Source of the DNA: Humulus lupulus
Taxonomy: Eukaryota > Streptophyta > Magnoliopsida > Rosales > Cannabaceae
Length of the DNA: 64,000 nt
Direction of reading: 5' to 3'
Assembly: GCF_963169125.1 (NCBI RefSeq)
Contig: NC_084798.1
Coordinates: forward strand, 99,651,970 to 99,715,969
Shown here: in pieces, positions 48,001-60,076 of the stretch
How positions within the stretch are numbered: the first letter of the stretch is position 1
Layout: the number at the start of each line of letters is the position of its first letter
The notes under the pieces: model-generated
Database searches by the model: none
What the model was told of the DNA's origin: nothing
Seen by the model: only the letters and a program-made list of their open reading frames with translations
Made by a program: the position numbers and the translations under genes

Positions 48001-49523
48001 CTGTCTGGGGTCCTTTCCCCTCAAAAGTGAGAATCCGACCTCGCTGCGTTCTATCAACACAAGTACCATCTTATCAATCAGGCTTTTCCCCTTTCTTGGT
48101 AATTCCAGAAGCCACAACACTATCCGGGGTTCTTTTAACTTGACTATCACGAATCTACCTTTACTAATTCCATCAAGGAAGCACTGCCCTTACGGCTCTA
48201 GCACTCATGCTCTATACATCAACCATCAGTTCCTCGAACCACATGGCTCTCTCCGCCATCCACATACAGACGATAAGTCCTTACATCAGAGCGGCCCAAA
48301 TACCTTAGACTAATCCAGATCTCATATCCTTAAATGGGTCGCCACCAATTCCAGATACATCCATCAGTATAACTTCCTGAAATGGATTACCCGCTTTACC
48401 AAACCCATTGAATTACCCTGTTGTTACCCTAACAGTCCGAACCAAACTTATAAGCCCACTAGCCTCCATGGTTCTAATCATGTTTTATAACCTCTTCTAA
48501 CAATCACCATCTGAGTTCTTCCCAGCTCTTTAGGCCAGTACCTCAACCCGGGTACCAATTCCAGGCATCTCTCTGCCTCAACATTAACACAATCTTCTAA
48601 TCAGGATCTCCCATCCTCTTAACCAAGGGTGGAACTAACTCTGCCCATCTATTGATAATTCCTTGTCAACCCGAACTTTCCTCAAAACTAGAGGATAACA
48701 CCCTTTAAGCCTTTCATATAATACCCTTATCTGTCCATACCTCACAGTTAACCAACACCGGTAACCTTACTGTTAAAACCTCGAAATCAGCTATTTCCCC
48801 AGAGAAATCCGCTATCATTCTATCCCGTCACAACTGACAAACTCCACAGCTTACTCACACCCTAGTGACCCTTTGCTGCTGCTTTCAGGGATAACTGGAG
48901 ATCTCAACTCCAACTTATATCTAGAATCCCCCTCTCAACACAATATCAGGTCCACAAACCCTTCTAGGAACCAACAACACGAGTTCACCTGTCAAAACTG
49001 ACCCAACTCCTGAACTCTATGGTCCCTACTCTGAACCAAACCACCACTAGGTCCAAACATCCACAGGTATAATGCACACACAAGCATATACTAGGTCAAA
49101 TCCACAATGTCATACATTTAGCTACCAGATTTAACATCACTAAGTATATCCAGGTCTCAACATGCTTCATACAAGCAAATAAACGGATATTACATACGAG
49201 TTCAAATTAAACAATTAACTACATAAACTCAATATGTAAACCATTATGCCAATATTCATCCATATGCATAATAGTATTATTCAGCATGCATCAATCTCAA
49301 CATGCAATAATCAAGGGCCCAGCCCAACAGCATCTCATGCATATGTCATTTCATTCCTCATGCTCCATATAAATAAGCAGGCAAACAGGGCATTCAAACA
49401 TATATTCAAACATGTCAATCATTCATACCAACCAACCCTGAGTCGAGCTTGTCACTGACAGCGAGCGTACATGTTCGGTCGATCTCCAGAACCAATAAAC
49501 CTTGGCTCGCTCTGATACCAAGT
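45048..49523 (-). pseudogene. internal region of the nested element, nearly non-coding
   Basis: 4.5 kb with strong strand bias: the plus strand is rich in C and T and poor in G. The polypurine tract is at 45048-45085. One pol remnant was recognised: VDLRPGYYQLE at 47247-47279 (minus), which resembles the RT DLRSGYHQL motif. No gag, protease, integrase or chromodomain was seen. It may be a long-decayed element or a non-autonomous derivative mobilised in trans. Confidence 0.6.
49509..49520 (-). other. primer-binding site of the nested element
   Basis: The complement reads TGGTATCAGAGC, matching initiator tRNA-Met. It lies three bases from the 31-bp inverted terminus and fixes the 5' end of the element at the right. 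Confidence 0.85.
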
Positions 49524-49554
49524 TGTAACGGCTCTAAGGAAGTAGGGCGTTACA
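49524..49554. repeat. right 31-bp inverted terminus of the nested element
   Basis: tgtaacggctctaaggaagt followed by agggcgttaca. Exact inverted partner of 42764-42794. It stands in place of a full 5' LTR and in the opposite orientation to the one expected. Confidence 0.95.
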
Positions 49555-49689
49555 ATTTGCGGTGGCCCACACCTGGTAGGAGATAGTGGGAAGGCAAGGG
49601 AGAGGTTCGCCCGAACCTTATGCCACGACCAGGCCATTGAAATGCTGAACGTAGTGGAGTGAACTCCCAAAAAAGCTCGAATAGAGGAA

Positions 49690-50228
49690 TAACCGATAAC
49701 TTTCTCTGAGATTGACGGTCAGCATGTTCGATTTCCCCATTCGGATCCTCTGGTCATGGATGTCCAGATCACTAATATGATGTTCAAGCGAGTATTGGTG
49801 GACACAAGAAGCTCAGTCAACATCTTGTACAAGTCTTCACTGGAGAGGATGAAGTTTTCAGTGCAAGATTTGGAGCCATGCAACCAAACCATTTATGGTT
49901 TTTCGGCGAAGGGCTCGCCCCAACTGGGTTGATCAGGCATCCAGTTATAGCAGGAACTACACCTGCGAACAGGACATTACTCACTACTTTTATAGTAGTT
50001 GATTATCCTTCTGCATATAATGCTGTGATTGGAAGGCCTATCTTAGTCGACCTAGGAGCTGTGACCTCGATCTGGCACCTGGCCATGAAGTTTCCAACCG
50101 ATGCAGGGTTAGGATGCGTGTTGGGAAACCAGAGAGAAGAATGTGAATGTTATAATTCCTCAATCACCAAAGCAAAAAGGGGCGGATCGGGGGAAAAATT
50201 TGAAAAAAAAGTTGCTGTTGGCGAATGA
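49690..50228 (+). pseudogene. aspartic protease region, gypsy copy B
   Basis: Collinear with 16,110-16,549 in copy A. It reads VDTRSSVNILYKSSLERM, with DTR instead of DTG at 49801-49809 as in copy A, then a frame slip into SAYNAVIGRPILVDLGAVTS. The end to 50,228 is frameshifted. Cut from its gag by the nested element at 42,764-49,554. Confidence 0.8.
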
Positions 50229-50325
50229 AATACAAGCCCAATCAGGTGAACAACTCATCAAATAGGGTGTTGCCCAAAGTGAGGATAGAGAATTAGATCC
50301 TTGCTTTGGGGATTTTGAAGAAAAT

Positions 50326-51650
50326 GTGGGACCAGTGGAGGACCTCAAGGAGGTCCAACTAGAAGAGGCAGATCCGACTAGGGTTGTGAAAGTCAGTAAA
50401 AACTTAAAGACAAAACCGAAGGAGAAATTGGTGGAATTTTTGAAAGAGAACCAGGAGGTGTTTTCTTGGTCGCATAAAGATATGGTCAGGATGACCCAGC
50501 AGTTATTAGCCATGTCCTAAATATAGACAAAAAATTTCCACCAATGCAACAAAAAAGGAGGCTCCTTGACAAAGACAGATCGAAGGCATTAAAAGATGAA
50601 GACAAGAAACTAAAGGAGAACAGATTCATCAAGGTAGTATTTTATCAATCTTGGGTCTCTAATCATGTACTAATTCCCAAGCCGAATGGCAAGTGGAGGA
50701 CGAGCGTGGATTTCATAGATCTCAATAAAGCCTGCCCGAAGGATTGTTTCCCGCTCCCAAGGATTGACTAGCTGGTTGATGCTACATCAGGACATGAAAT
50801 TCTATCATTCATGGATGCATACTTTGGGTACAATCAGATTAGTATGCATCCACTTGATGAGGATCACACTAGCTTTCGAACAAATATAGGGTTTTACTGT
50901 TACAAAGTAATGCCTTTTGGTTTGAAAAATGCTGGTGCGACTTACCAGCGACTGGACAACCATATGTTCAAAGAGATGATCGGCATCAACATGAAGGTAT
51001 ATGTTGATGACATGCTGGTCCAGTCGAAGAAGGCAAAAGAGCACATCGGGGACCTGCATGAATGCTTCAACATCTTGAATAAATATCAAATGAAGCTAAA
51101 TCCCCTAAAGTGTTCATTCGATGTTGGATCGGGAAATTTTTTGGGATTCATAGTAAATTTGCGAGGTATCGAGCCTAATCTCGACAAGATCAAGGCCCTG
51201 GTCAAGATGCAGTCACCCACCAAGATTAAAGATGTTCAAAGTCTGACTGGGAGGATTGTCGCTTTGAGTAGATTCATTTCTAAGTCAACGAACAAGTGTG
51301 TTCCATTCTTTAATTTAGTTAGGGGAAACAAGAAGTTTGAGTGGATTGAAGAGTGCGATCAAGCTTTCCAGACGCTAAAGTGTCATATGTCGCAACCACC
51401 GATCTTGTCAAAACTAGTTGAAAAAGAAACTTTGTTCATCTACTTGGCAGTCACAGAATATGCTGCTAGCACATTTTTTATCAGAGAGGAGGACCATGTC
51501 CAAAAAGTTGTGTGTTATGTAAGCAAGAGGCTGGTAGGAGCAGAGTTGCAAGATTTTCCCATTGAGAAACTAGCCTATTGCTTCATTCTGGCCTCTAGAA
51601 AACTACGACCGTACTTTCAAGCTCACCCCATCGTGGTACTTATTGACTAG
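50326..51650 (+). pseudogene. pol: reverse transcriptase and RNase H, gypsy copy B
   Basis: A linker frame (50326-50520) ends with FSWSHKDMVRMTQQLLAM. RT continues with LIPKPNGKWRTSVDFIDLNK (to a TAG at 50769-50771), then DAYFGYNQISMHPLDEDHTS and YVDD at 51000-51011. RNase H/connection follows (LFIYLAVTEYAASTFFIREE, KLRPYFQAHPIVVLID) to TAG at 51,648-51,650. Confidence 0.9.
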
Positions 51651-52331
51651 CCATTACGGCAAGTCCTGCAGAAACCAGAAGCTGCTGGTTGATTATTAAA
51701 GTGGGTAGTTTAACTTGGGAAATTCAATATTTCATATTCTCCATGAGAACCTGTGAAGGGACAGGCTTTAGCATACTTTGTCGCGAAATTCACTAGAATC
51801 CAGGATACCGAGCCGATAAATGAGCCTGAACTCCAAAGTCAAACTCCTGCGTGGAAATTGTTCGTAGATGGCTCTTCCAATGAGCACAATGCTTGAGCAG
51901 AACTGATCTTGATTACCCCACAAGGACATCAATTCCATTATGCAATCAGATTCGGCTTTACAACGTCCAATCACGAAGCTGAATACGAAGCTCTGCTTGC
52001 AGGATTAAGATTAGCCAAGGACATGGATATAAAGTTGCCTGAGATATACAGTGACTCCTAGTTAGTGGTTAATCAAATTATTGGAGAATATCAAGCCCGA
52101 GGTCTTAAGATGGTTACTTATTTGAACAAAGCAAAAGACTTATTAGCACAGTTCAAAAAGTATACCCTCCAACAAGTACCTCGCGATTAGAACTCAAATG
52201 TCGATGCTTTGGCCAAGTTAGCAAGTGCGAAGGATGCTGACACCTTAAACATAGTGCTAGTTGAGCATTTGCCAGCACCGAGCGTTCAAGAAAAAGACTC
52301 TTCAATGGTGATCTAAGCGGCAGACACGTGG
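51651..52331 (+). pseudogene. second RNase H, gypsy copy B
   Basis: Broken counterpart of 18,280-18,700 in copy A. Readable phrases include WKLFVDGSSNEHNA, HEAEYEALLAGLRLAKDMDI and VDALAKLASAKDADTLN. Stops occur at, for example, about 51,895 (TGA), 52,060 (TAG), 52,188 (TAG) and 52,314 (TAA). It supports Tat-lineage assignment. Confidence 0.8.
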
Positions 52332-53564
52332 ATGACACCTTTCATTAGATACCTTGAGCAAGGAGTGTTGCCAGCGGATAGAAACAAAGCAAGGACCCTC
52401 CAGAGGCAATCGGCTCAATTCATTCTGGCCGAGGGAATTTTGTACAGAAGAGGGTATTCAATGCCGCTGTTAAGATGTGTTTCTAAAGAAAAGGCCAAGG
52501 AACTGATGCAAGAAGCCCATGAAGGTTTCTGTGGAGATCACGTTGGGGGACAAAGTTTTTCAAAGAAAATCTTACAGCAAGGGTACTTCTGGCCTACCAT
52601 GAATGAAGACTCCATGGAATTTGTGCGAAAATGTGACAAGTGCCAAAGGTTCTCCAAGATACCTCGAGTAGCCCCAAATTAGCTCAAACATATGCAAAGC
52701 CCGTGGCCATTCGCAGTATGGGTGATTGATCTAATCGGGTTTTTACCCACATGAAAAGGAAGTGTCAAGTATGCAGTAGTTGTTGTGGACTACTTTACGA
52801 AGTGGGCCAAAGTTGAGCCCCTTGCAATGATAACGACCAAGAAGGTTTTACACTTTGTAGTCAAGAACTTCGTGTGTCGATATGGGTTACCAAGAAAAAT
52901 TGTCTCAGATAATGGCACACAATTTGAAAGTGATCTTTTCACTGATTTTTGCGAAAGGCATGGGATTATCAAAAGTTTTTCATCGGTAGCTCATCTGCAA
53001 GCAAACAGACAGGTTGAAGCTGTCAACAAGACCCTGAAGGACACCCAGAAGAAAAGACTTGAAGAAGAAAATGGGGCATGGCCAGAGCAGCTACCAGAAG
53101 TCGTTTGGTCGTATAGAACATCCCATCGAACAACTACAGAACATACTCCATTCTCTCTGGCCTATGGATATGAAGCCATGTTGCCTGTTGAGTTAGACCC
53201 ACCGTTGCATAGAAGGTTAACATACGATCATAGTACTAACGATCAGTTATTGATGGAGTCTTTGGATTTGGTCGATGAAAGATGTGAGCAAGCTCAACTT
53301 TGAGTTGCAGCTTATCAGCAAAAGGTGGCCCGATACTTTAACTCTAGAATATGAGAAAGAAAATTCACCGTGGGATATTTTGTACTTAGAAGAGTTTTTC
53401 TTAACACACGCGATCAAGCTGCTGGAGTGCTTGGACCTAACTGGGAGGGTCCGTATCAGATTGAAGAATTCCTACAACTAGGCATGTATAAAATTGCTCG
53501 CTTGAATGGAGATCTCATTTCTCACTATTGGAATGGAAAACACCTACACAAGTATTATCAATAA
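52332..53564 (+). pseudogene. integrase, gypsy copy B
   Basis: 52332-52682 ends with the zinc domain (HEGFCGDHVGG, CDKCQRFSKIPRVAPN) and a TAG. The core (52785-53303) has VVVDYFTKWAKVEP, IVSDNGTQFESDLF and QANRQVEAVNKTL; the usual Gly of NGQ is Arg here. The C-terminal part lies in shifted frames to 53,564 (GPNWEGPYQIEEFLQLGMYK, HLHKYYQ). Confidence 0.9.
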
Positions 53565-54273
53565 ACAGTTCTTTTTAAAGAACTGGCTTGTATTAATTTC
53601 ACTTTTTACAAGTTTATGAATAAGAGCTGGTTCATTATATGACTAGTTGCGTACAAGTGTAAGATCAATTTTTGATTACTCGTACTGACATGATTTTGTC
53701 CATTTACTACGAGAAATAAAAGGAACTGCGCGCAGCTAGTTATTCTTGTCATTTATTGTATTTATTACAAGAATTTGCTCATTACGTGTGTTGTTTTGCT
53801 ATATTATCATTTTTTATAAGTTCGCGAGTAGTAATGTTTGAAAAGGTCTTGGTCATGGCAAGTGACCAAGGAACTTTAGCTCCTCAATCACGTAGGGGTC
53901 ATATAAGGTACTAAGAAATCAAAGCATATTAACAAGCATATGTAAACACACAAGCAAAATAAGGGAAAGCCTACTACGACACTTAGAGTATTTTTAAAAA
54001 AATTTGGATTTTGTAAAATCAGAACAAAGTGCTATGCTAAGTTCGGTCATGCAAGAAGATGTTATAATAAATAGCACATATTATAATGTCAAAGTGAAAT
54101 ACTTTACATCGCTCACAGTTACAACTCGGATGTAATTTGTAATTAAAAGAAAGCTGCCCTACGCAACAAAATATTGTCTTGACATCGCGAACCATAGTTT
54201 GTGTGTCCCTGTTACAAATAAAAATAAATAAATAGTTATTGAGGATAGGGGTAGCTAGAGGATCTTGCTGGGG
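53565..54273. other. spacer between integrase and antisense gene, copy B
   Basis: AT-rich, non-coding and collinear with 19,990-20,713 of copy A. Confidence 0.6.
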
Positions 54274-57200
54274 CTACTGGTCGACTGTGGTCCAAGCATC
54301 CTCTTCAACGCCTTCAATGCCCGTTGCCAAAGAGATCTTAGGCGATTCCTGAGCTTTCTTCTCTTCTTCCAGGTGAGCAGCGCACTTGGCCAGTTCAGCT
54401 TATTTCATGTGCTCTGGGAGGTAGTCAAAGTTAGCCCCTGAGTTGCTCTTCATGAACATATAGAAGCATTTGAAAGTCGCTCCCTTATATTTCTCCAAGT
54501 TGCGGGCATTGGCTTCCTCAAGCTCGTTAGCACACTTGTAACACCCCAATTTGCTAATAAGGTTTAGGACCTTGATTAGCGTGCCTGGAGGGCAATAAGT
54601 GAATTAACATGTTAATATATGAATTTAAATGAATATGTGATTAGAATGCATGTTTAGGTGGAATAAATATGCATTTGGGCCCCGTTTGTATGTTAGGGGT
54701 AAAATGGTAATTTTAGCCCGCTGGGGGCATAAATGTGATAATTGTATTATATGATTAGTACCACGTGTGAGTGGTGATGTTATTGTGATGCACGTGCCGA
54801 GACGGTCCTAGGGAGCTAATTAGTTTAAAAGTCACAACGGGATTAAATACCCAGCTCGGGAGGAGCCTAGGGGTATTTTGGGGATCTTATAATGTGAGTT
54901 TGTGAGCTATGGTTAATGGTGATTGAGTAACTTTATTGACCATTGGTGACCATTAAGAGTAACATATTTTAGATGAGAAAATGGTAGATTTGTAGGAAAG
55001 GTGAAATGGCAAAAATACCCTTGAGGTTTAGTTAGGAAGGGATTTTGATGGAGGGGTAAAATAGTCTTTTGGCAGAGGTTTAGATAGCTTCAGCTGGGGA
55101 AAAGGGGATTCACATTCAAACACTTAGTCATACTATTGCTCTTGCTGGAAATTGGAAGAAGAAACTAGAAGGAAAGGAAAGGAAGAAGGGAGCTAAAATT
55201 TGAAAGACCTAGGAGGAGAATTAAGTGGTTTAAGGCAATTAAAGTTGATCATAACCAAGATCGTTCAGAGGTAAGAGTTTATCCCCTGTTTTGTTTAAGT
55301 TTCAAGTTTGATTTTTAGAGAGTAAGCATGAAATTGAAAGAGAGTTGTGGTTGGTTTTGTATGGGAATTCGGCTTGGTAATCAAGAGGATTTGGTTTGAA
55401 GCTGGGTTTGGAGAGGGCTCAAAGTCGAATTCTTGATTGAGGTAAGAGTTTTAAACATCTTTGAGTTTTCGTATATGATGTGGTTTAAGAATTTGGAAGC
55501 ATGGTTTGAGTTTTTCAAGCTTTGGTTTAAGATTTTGGCCTACTGGTTTAAGTTTCTGAAGTTTGAAACCAAAGTGTGGATTTTGGGTGTGAATGTGTGT
55601 TTGACCTTGTTGCTAGTGTTTATAGGTTGTTAAATGGTTTATTTGGGGTTTTAAATTGATTTTGGGGTTTAGGTATGTATTTGGGTTGGATTGGAAGTGT
55701 TTTGGCTCGGGGAAAATGCAAGTGAAAACCCAGAAATCTAAGTTCGCGAAGGGGCGTCGTGGCCCTGTTCTTTGGTGCCACGGCGCAAGGCTGCATCAGG
55801 CAACAGAGAAGTTTCTGGGCGCCGCGGCCCTCCTTGGTGGGCTCCGCGGCGCTAGGCTATTTTCTGGGCAGAGAATTTTTGCATTTTAGGGCTTTTGCTC
55901 CGGGGGCTTGGGGGGTATTTCCATTGTATTGTTTTGGGAAATTGGAGGTCCCGAGAGTACGGGATAGGTTCTGGGAAGTGGTTTTGGATTGGTTAGTATT
56001 AAAGGGTGTTTTATATGTGTTGTGACTAGGTTTTCGGAGAGGCTCAGGATAGAGGACCGTGCTCGTGACTTTGGTGCATTGTAAAGCTCGGGATATAGGT
56101 AAGAAAGCTGTAGTACCCGTAGAGCAGGGCACAACCCTAGATTGTACTATATGCTAGGACATAGCCCTTTATTGAACTGTTATATGTTTGAATGTTGTTT
56201 GAGTTAAGCTATATGTGGTTATAGTTGAATGAATGACAAAGGGCCGAGAACAGTGAAGGCCAAGAACGGCAGTGGGGCCGAGAGTAACATTTGGCACGCG
56301 AAGTGCATACCATCAGGGTGAGACCCCAATGGATACATGGGATATCCTTACGGTGAGGACCGAGATCCCAGGCTTTGGTAATGCTTCTGGGACGGCATGG
56401 CCGTATATGTTTAGTCTGATGGACTATCTGTTTATCTGTGGATTATCTGATATAATGGTTATATAGTATGCATATGTTATGTGCTGTGTGAGTGTTCTTG
56501 CTGGGCTTCGGCTCATGGGTGCTCTATGTTGCAGGTAAGGGCAAGGAAAAAGTCAACCAGCCATGAGTACGGAGAGCGTGGGGCGGCGCGTACATGTTTG
56601 GCCTGCCCGACTGCTTTGGTTGGGGCATTTTGAGAAATGGTTGTATTAAACTGTGGTTTCGATAGTTAGTTATCTGTAAACCTATTTTGAGTTGTAAATA
56701 TTTTATAAACCTTATTTTGGGATCCCAAACATTAGACACTTGGAATTTTCAATGAAATAGGGTACTTTCAAAGTTTATAGCCTTAACTTTTTGTTTAATC
56801 ACACTTTTGTTCTTAAAACCTCATTTAGCGAGTTAATTGCACATTTTAAACTCACTTAGTAACGGCTCTAAGGTAGTAGGGCGTTACAACACTCCTCCTA
56901 CTCGGCATTTTCTTTCTTGCTGATCACCAAGTCATCCTAGAGTTTCGTGGCCTCTTTAAAATTTAGCACCGAATCCTCCTTATACTTCTCCTTGGCCTCG
57001 TTGATTTTAACCAATGCCTCTTGGTGCTTCCTCACCCCCTTGCCCAGTTTGAAATTTTTATCCTCAGCCACTCGGCATATTTCTCCTCGACCGCCTTCAG
57101 CTGTTTGGCACTTTTCTCGTCGGTTGTTTTCAACTGCTCAGCGTATCTGGCCTCGACCGCCTTCACTTCTTCAGAAAATTTAGCCTCGAACTGATTAGCT

Positions 57201-59074
57201 TGGCAGTAGCCATGCCCCATTGTGAGGATACCCTGGGAACAGAAAAAGAACAGTAAATCAGCCAGAGGCAATGAAAGAAAATGTTGTTTAATTAAATAAA
57301 AAAGGGAAACTTATGCTGAGAATTTCAGACAGCCCGCGATTGATGACTTGGCTGTGTGGCAGAGGAGGAAGGTGCGAGAAGGCCTCTTGGATACGGCGGT
57401 GCCGTGAAAGCATTTGTATCCTCTCCTGAGTGGTGTTGGCGACACTCAGCAGGTCGGTTGATGAAGGTTGTCGGACCTGCTCGGGAGGAAGGTTGTTGTG
57501 GGGAGAGGGAGGAGGCGTCGTATTCCTAGAAGGAGTGGGCACAGCAGGGGGTGCTGGAGGATCCTCTGCTTGAGCCTTCTTCGTGGTAGGGTCGCTGCTG
57601 CCCTCCCCAAGATTTTTTCTGCTCGCTCTCTTCTTGCTTGGAGGAGCATCATCGTCAGCATACAGATCAAATGCTTCTCCGGAAAGCATGACTGCAGCAT
57701 GGAAGCAAACGATAAGACAATATAATTTGAATAATTCAAAAGATCAAGGGAATAAGGACAAAAGAAATTCTAAGTAATAGACCCAAACTATTATTACTGG
57801 TTAATACGTTATTTATAGAACTACTGCTACTGCTACACTCACTCTTTGCCTCGAAGAAGGCTGAATCTAAATTACTGATTCGAAATCTAAAGTTGTCATC
57901 CCAGTCAAATAAATGACAGGGAATGGGCAAATTATCTAAAAGTGAGAAGGTAGTACCATTCTCGTCGGAAGAATCGAGTACAGGCTCGGTGTACTCTGGG
58001 AGTTTTTGCTTTCCCTTCCCATGTTGGGCAAGGGCAGTAGCAACCTAAGGGGTGCTAGAGGGCTCCCGGATGGTCACTCTAGTTGCCTGCCGTCTTGGGG
58101 GTTGTGACACATCCTGTTGCTGCTCGGGGACTACCTCTCCAGTCACACTCCCTACAGTGGACTCCCTCACTTCCAGGTGAGGTGCCAAGAGGCCGACTAG
58201 CCTTAGATTACTTTCTGTGACTAGCTCCTTGACGCTCTTCTCGATATTCGTCAAGCTGGCCAGGGCTGTGGCCCATATCTCCATCTCTGTAGTGGGATCT
58301 AGTCGATACCATGGACCTAAACGTAACATCAAAGTTCTAAGGACGGAGAAAAACAAACTAGCAGAAAATAAACAACCAGAAATTATGAAATTTACCTCCT
58401 CGAGTGAAGGCTAGGTTATCGGCAACCAGGTCTGTCGTAAGGAAATACTCCTGGAATTACTTCCCTACATTTGATTTGTAGGTGATGTCGCTCAGAAAGG
58501 TAAAAGCGGACTCTTGGTGGTAGAAAGGAAAGAGCCTTGTGTTGTTGTGGTTGGGGTTGGACTTGAGATCGAACAGGTAGTTGATCTCATGTGGTGTAGG
58601 CACATGCCATTTCTTACGGTTGCAAAGGATATAGAGTGCTAATAATACTCTATATCTGTTAGGTGTGATTTGAAAAGGGGCGACCACAAAGTAATTGGCC
58701 ACCCCTTGAAAGAATTCATTTATGGGCAAGAATCCCCCTTCCTCGATGTGGTACCTTGACCAGGCATTGAAGGCACCTCCAAACACGTTTGGTCTCTGGT
58801 CAGGTGAAGGTTTGACTAGGGTTATCCCAGGAAGACCATACTTCTTGAGATAGTTGTTCACCATCCTCGCGGATATGATGCTAGGAGGCGCAACGTACCA
58901 GTCAACGTCTGGCCTAAGGCCGTCGCGAGGTCGGGCTTTAGGATGGATTTCTAGTGGTGCAATGTTTATAGGTTGGGGGTTGGTTGAAGGGTCCTTGGCA
59001 CGAGGGGTAGGCTGGTTAGAAGGAATGCTGGTTGTTTTCTTTTTTCTACGAGCAGTGTATTTCATGCGACCCAT
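54274..59074 (-). pseudogene. antisense gene of Tat-type gypsy element, copy B (with conserved domain)
   Basis: Reads leftward from ATG 59,074. The basic, Pro-rich N-terminus MGRMKYTARRKKKTT leads into a conserved domain (about 58,900-58,460): WYVAPPSIISARMVNNYLKK, EGGFLPINEFFQGVANYFVV, FQITPNRYRVLLALYILCNR and FDLKSNPN. This resembles the plant 'putative gypsy type transposon' domain (PF04195). Later blocks are TNIEKSVKELVTESNLRLVG (58,240), an acidic middle (57,930), SKKRASRKNLGEGSSDP (57,630) and a coiled coil (FSEEVKAVEARYAEQLKTTD). The solo LTR interrupts at 56,888-54,537, then the end part runs to TAG at 54,274-54,276. Function unknown; the antisense position is typical of Tat/Retand. 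Confidence 0.78.
54537..56888 (+). mobile_element. solo LTR, same family as the nested Del/Tekay-like element
   Basis: 2,352 bp, beginning TGTAACACCCCAATTTGC and ending GGTAGTAGGGCGTTACA, with perfect ACACT duplications at 54532-54536 and 56889-56893. No internal region, so a solo LTR. It inserted in plus orientation into the antisense gene of gypsy copy B. A GC-rich island (about 55,745-55,860) has GGCGCCGCGG and CTCCGCGGCGC, matching the island of the related LTR. Open frames inside have no known motif. Confidence 0.92.
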
Positions 59075-60076
59075 GTTTGGTTAACTAGTTGGAGGGTTGG
59101 TTGCTGGGTTTTGTTGTGAAAATGGGAGTTTTGAAAATGACAGTGACGATTGTTCTTGATCCTCGAACAACAGCGCGAGAAGGTCATTGTCGATTGGCCT
59201 CTCACCTCCCCAAGGATCGTGCATGAATATCTGAGAATAGAAAATGGGAGACAAGAATCTATGACCAATAGATGGAAGAAGAGGAAGCGTTGGGATAATG
59301 TTGTTAGTGTATAAAAGTTAAGCTTTTTTACGACCACCAACATTCTAATGTAAACACTAAAAGTATGCGAGCAGTTTGGAAAAATAGATTGAAAAGCAAA
59401 AATAAAAAAAAATACTCAGAGAAACTTTTTGACTCTGAAAACAAGCAGGAAAAGCCCAGATTTTTCCGAAGGCATAAAAATCGAATTTTGACTTCGATTT
59501 TGGGCCATAAAATAGTATCTTTACTTCCCACATCAACTTCTAAGTCTCACTTAATTTTTTTACCACTTAAAACTCCTATCCTATCATGTTTCTGCCTACG
59601 AACCCGATTACCCCAAAAAAAATTCTCAAAGAACATTAAAAATATCATACCAGAATACCAGAAAGCTCGTGAAATTTATTTTGCATGGTAATACAGAGAC
59701 AAGGCGATCAAGAAACTTACTTGGATTGCAGATTATGTAGAAGGCACGGATATTGCTGCTCATGATTGGTCGGACATGCCTCGGATCACCGAAATTTTCT
59801 GGGTTTCTCTTGGGGATTTTTCTTCTGAGTTCTTGAGAGAGGAAGGTTTAGTAAAAAGTAAAAAACTGAGGCAAGTGATTTATTTATACTGATTGAGGCA
59901 CAGTAAAAGAGGCAATGATGAGGGTAAGTTTTCGATGCGTGGGAAAGTGTAGTAGCCGTCAAAACTATTTTGGGAAACTACAACAATCATAATTATTTAT
60001 TTTTTCGAAAAGGCGCTGACAGACGTGACAAGTCAGACGAAGACTTGGTCGCAGTAAAATAAACTTGGGGGGAAGA
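59075..60076 (+). other. 3' untranslated region and polypurine tract, copy B
   Basis: No coding match. Collinear with 23,198-24,178 of copy A. The polypurine tract is immediately before 60077. Confidence 0.6.

Larger units (their letters stand above)
42764..49554 (-). mobile_element. nested LTR retrotransposon (Del/Tekay-like) with one LTR and inverted termini
   Basis: Flanked by perfect ATTTG duplications (42759-42763 and 49555-49559). Minus orientation: a full LTR at 42764-45047 is preceded (on the minus strand) by AAATTTCGAGGACGAAATTT and a purine tract, a hallmark of Del/Tekay chromoviruses. At the other end is the PBS TGGTATCAGAGC (complement of 49509-49520). Next to the PBS, where a 2.3 kb 5' LTR should be, there are only 31 bp (49524-49554). 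These are the exact reverse complement of the other end (42764-42794), so both termini of the insertion are LTR 3' ends. Coding capacity is nearly absent. Confidence 0.85.

Noticed and set aside
42764..49554. Reading this as a DNA transposon with 31-bp terminal inverted repeats
   Set aside because: It has an LTR homologous to the solo LTR at 54,537, a tRNA-Met primer-binding site and a polypurine tract next to the LTR, all LTR-retrotransposon traits.
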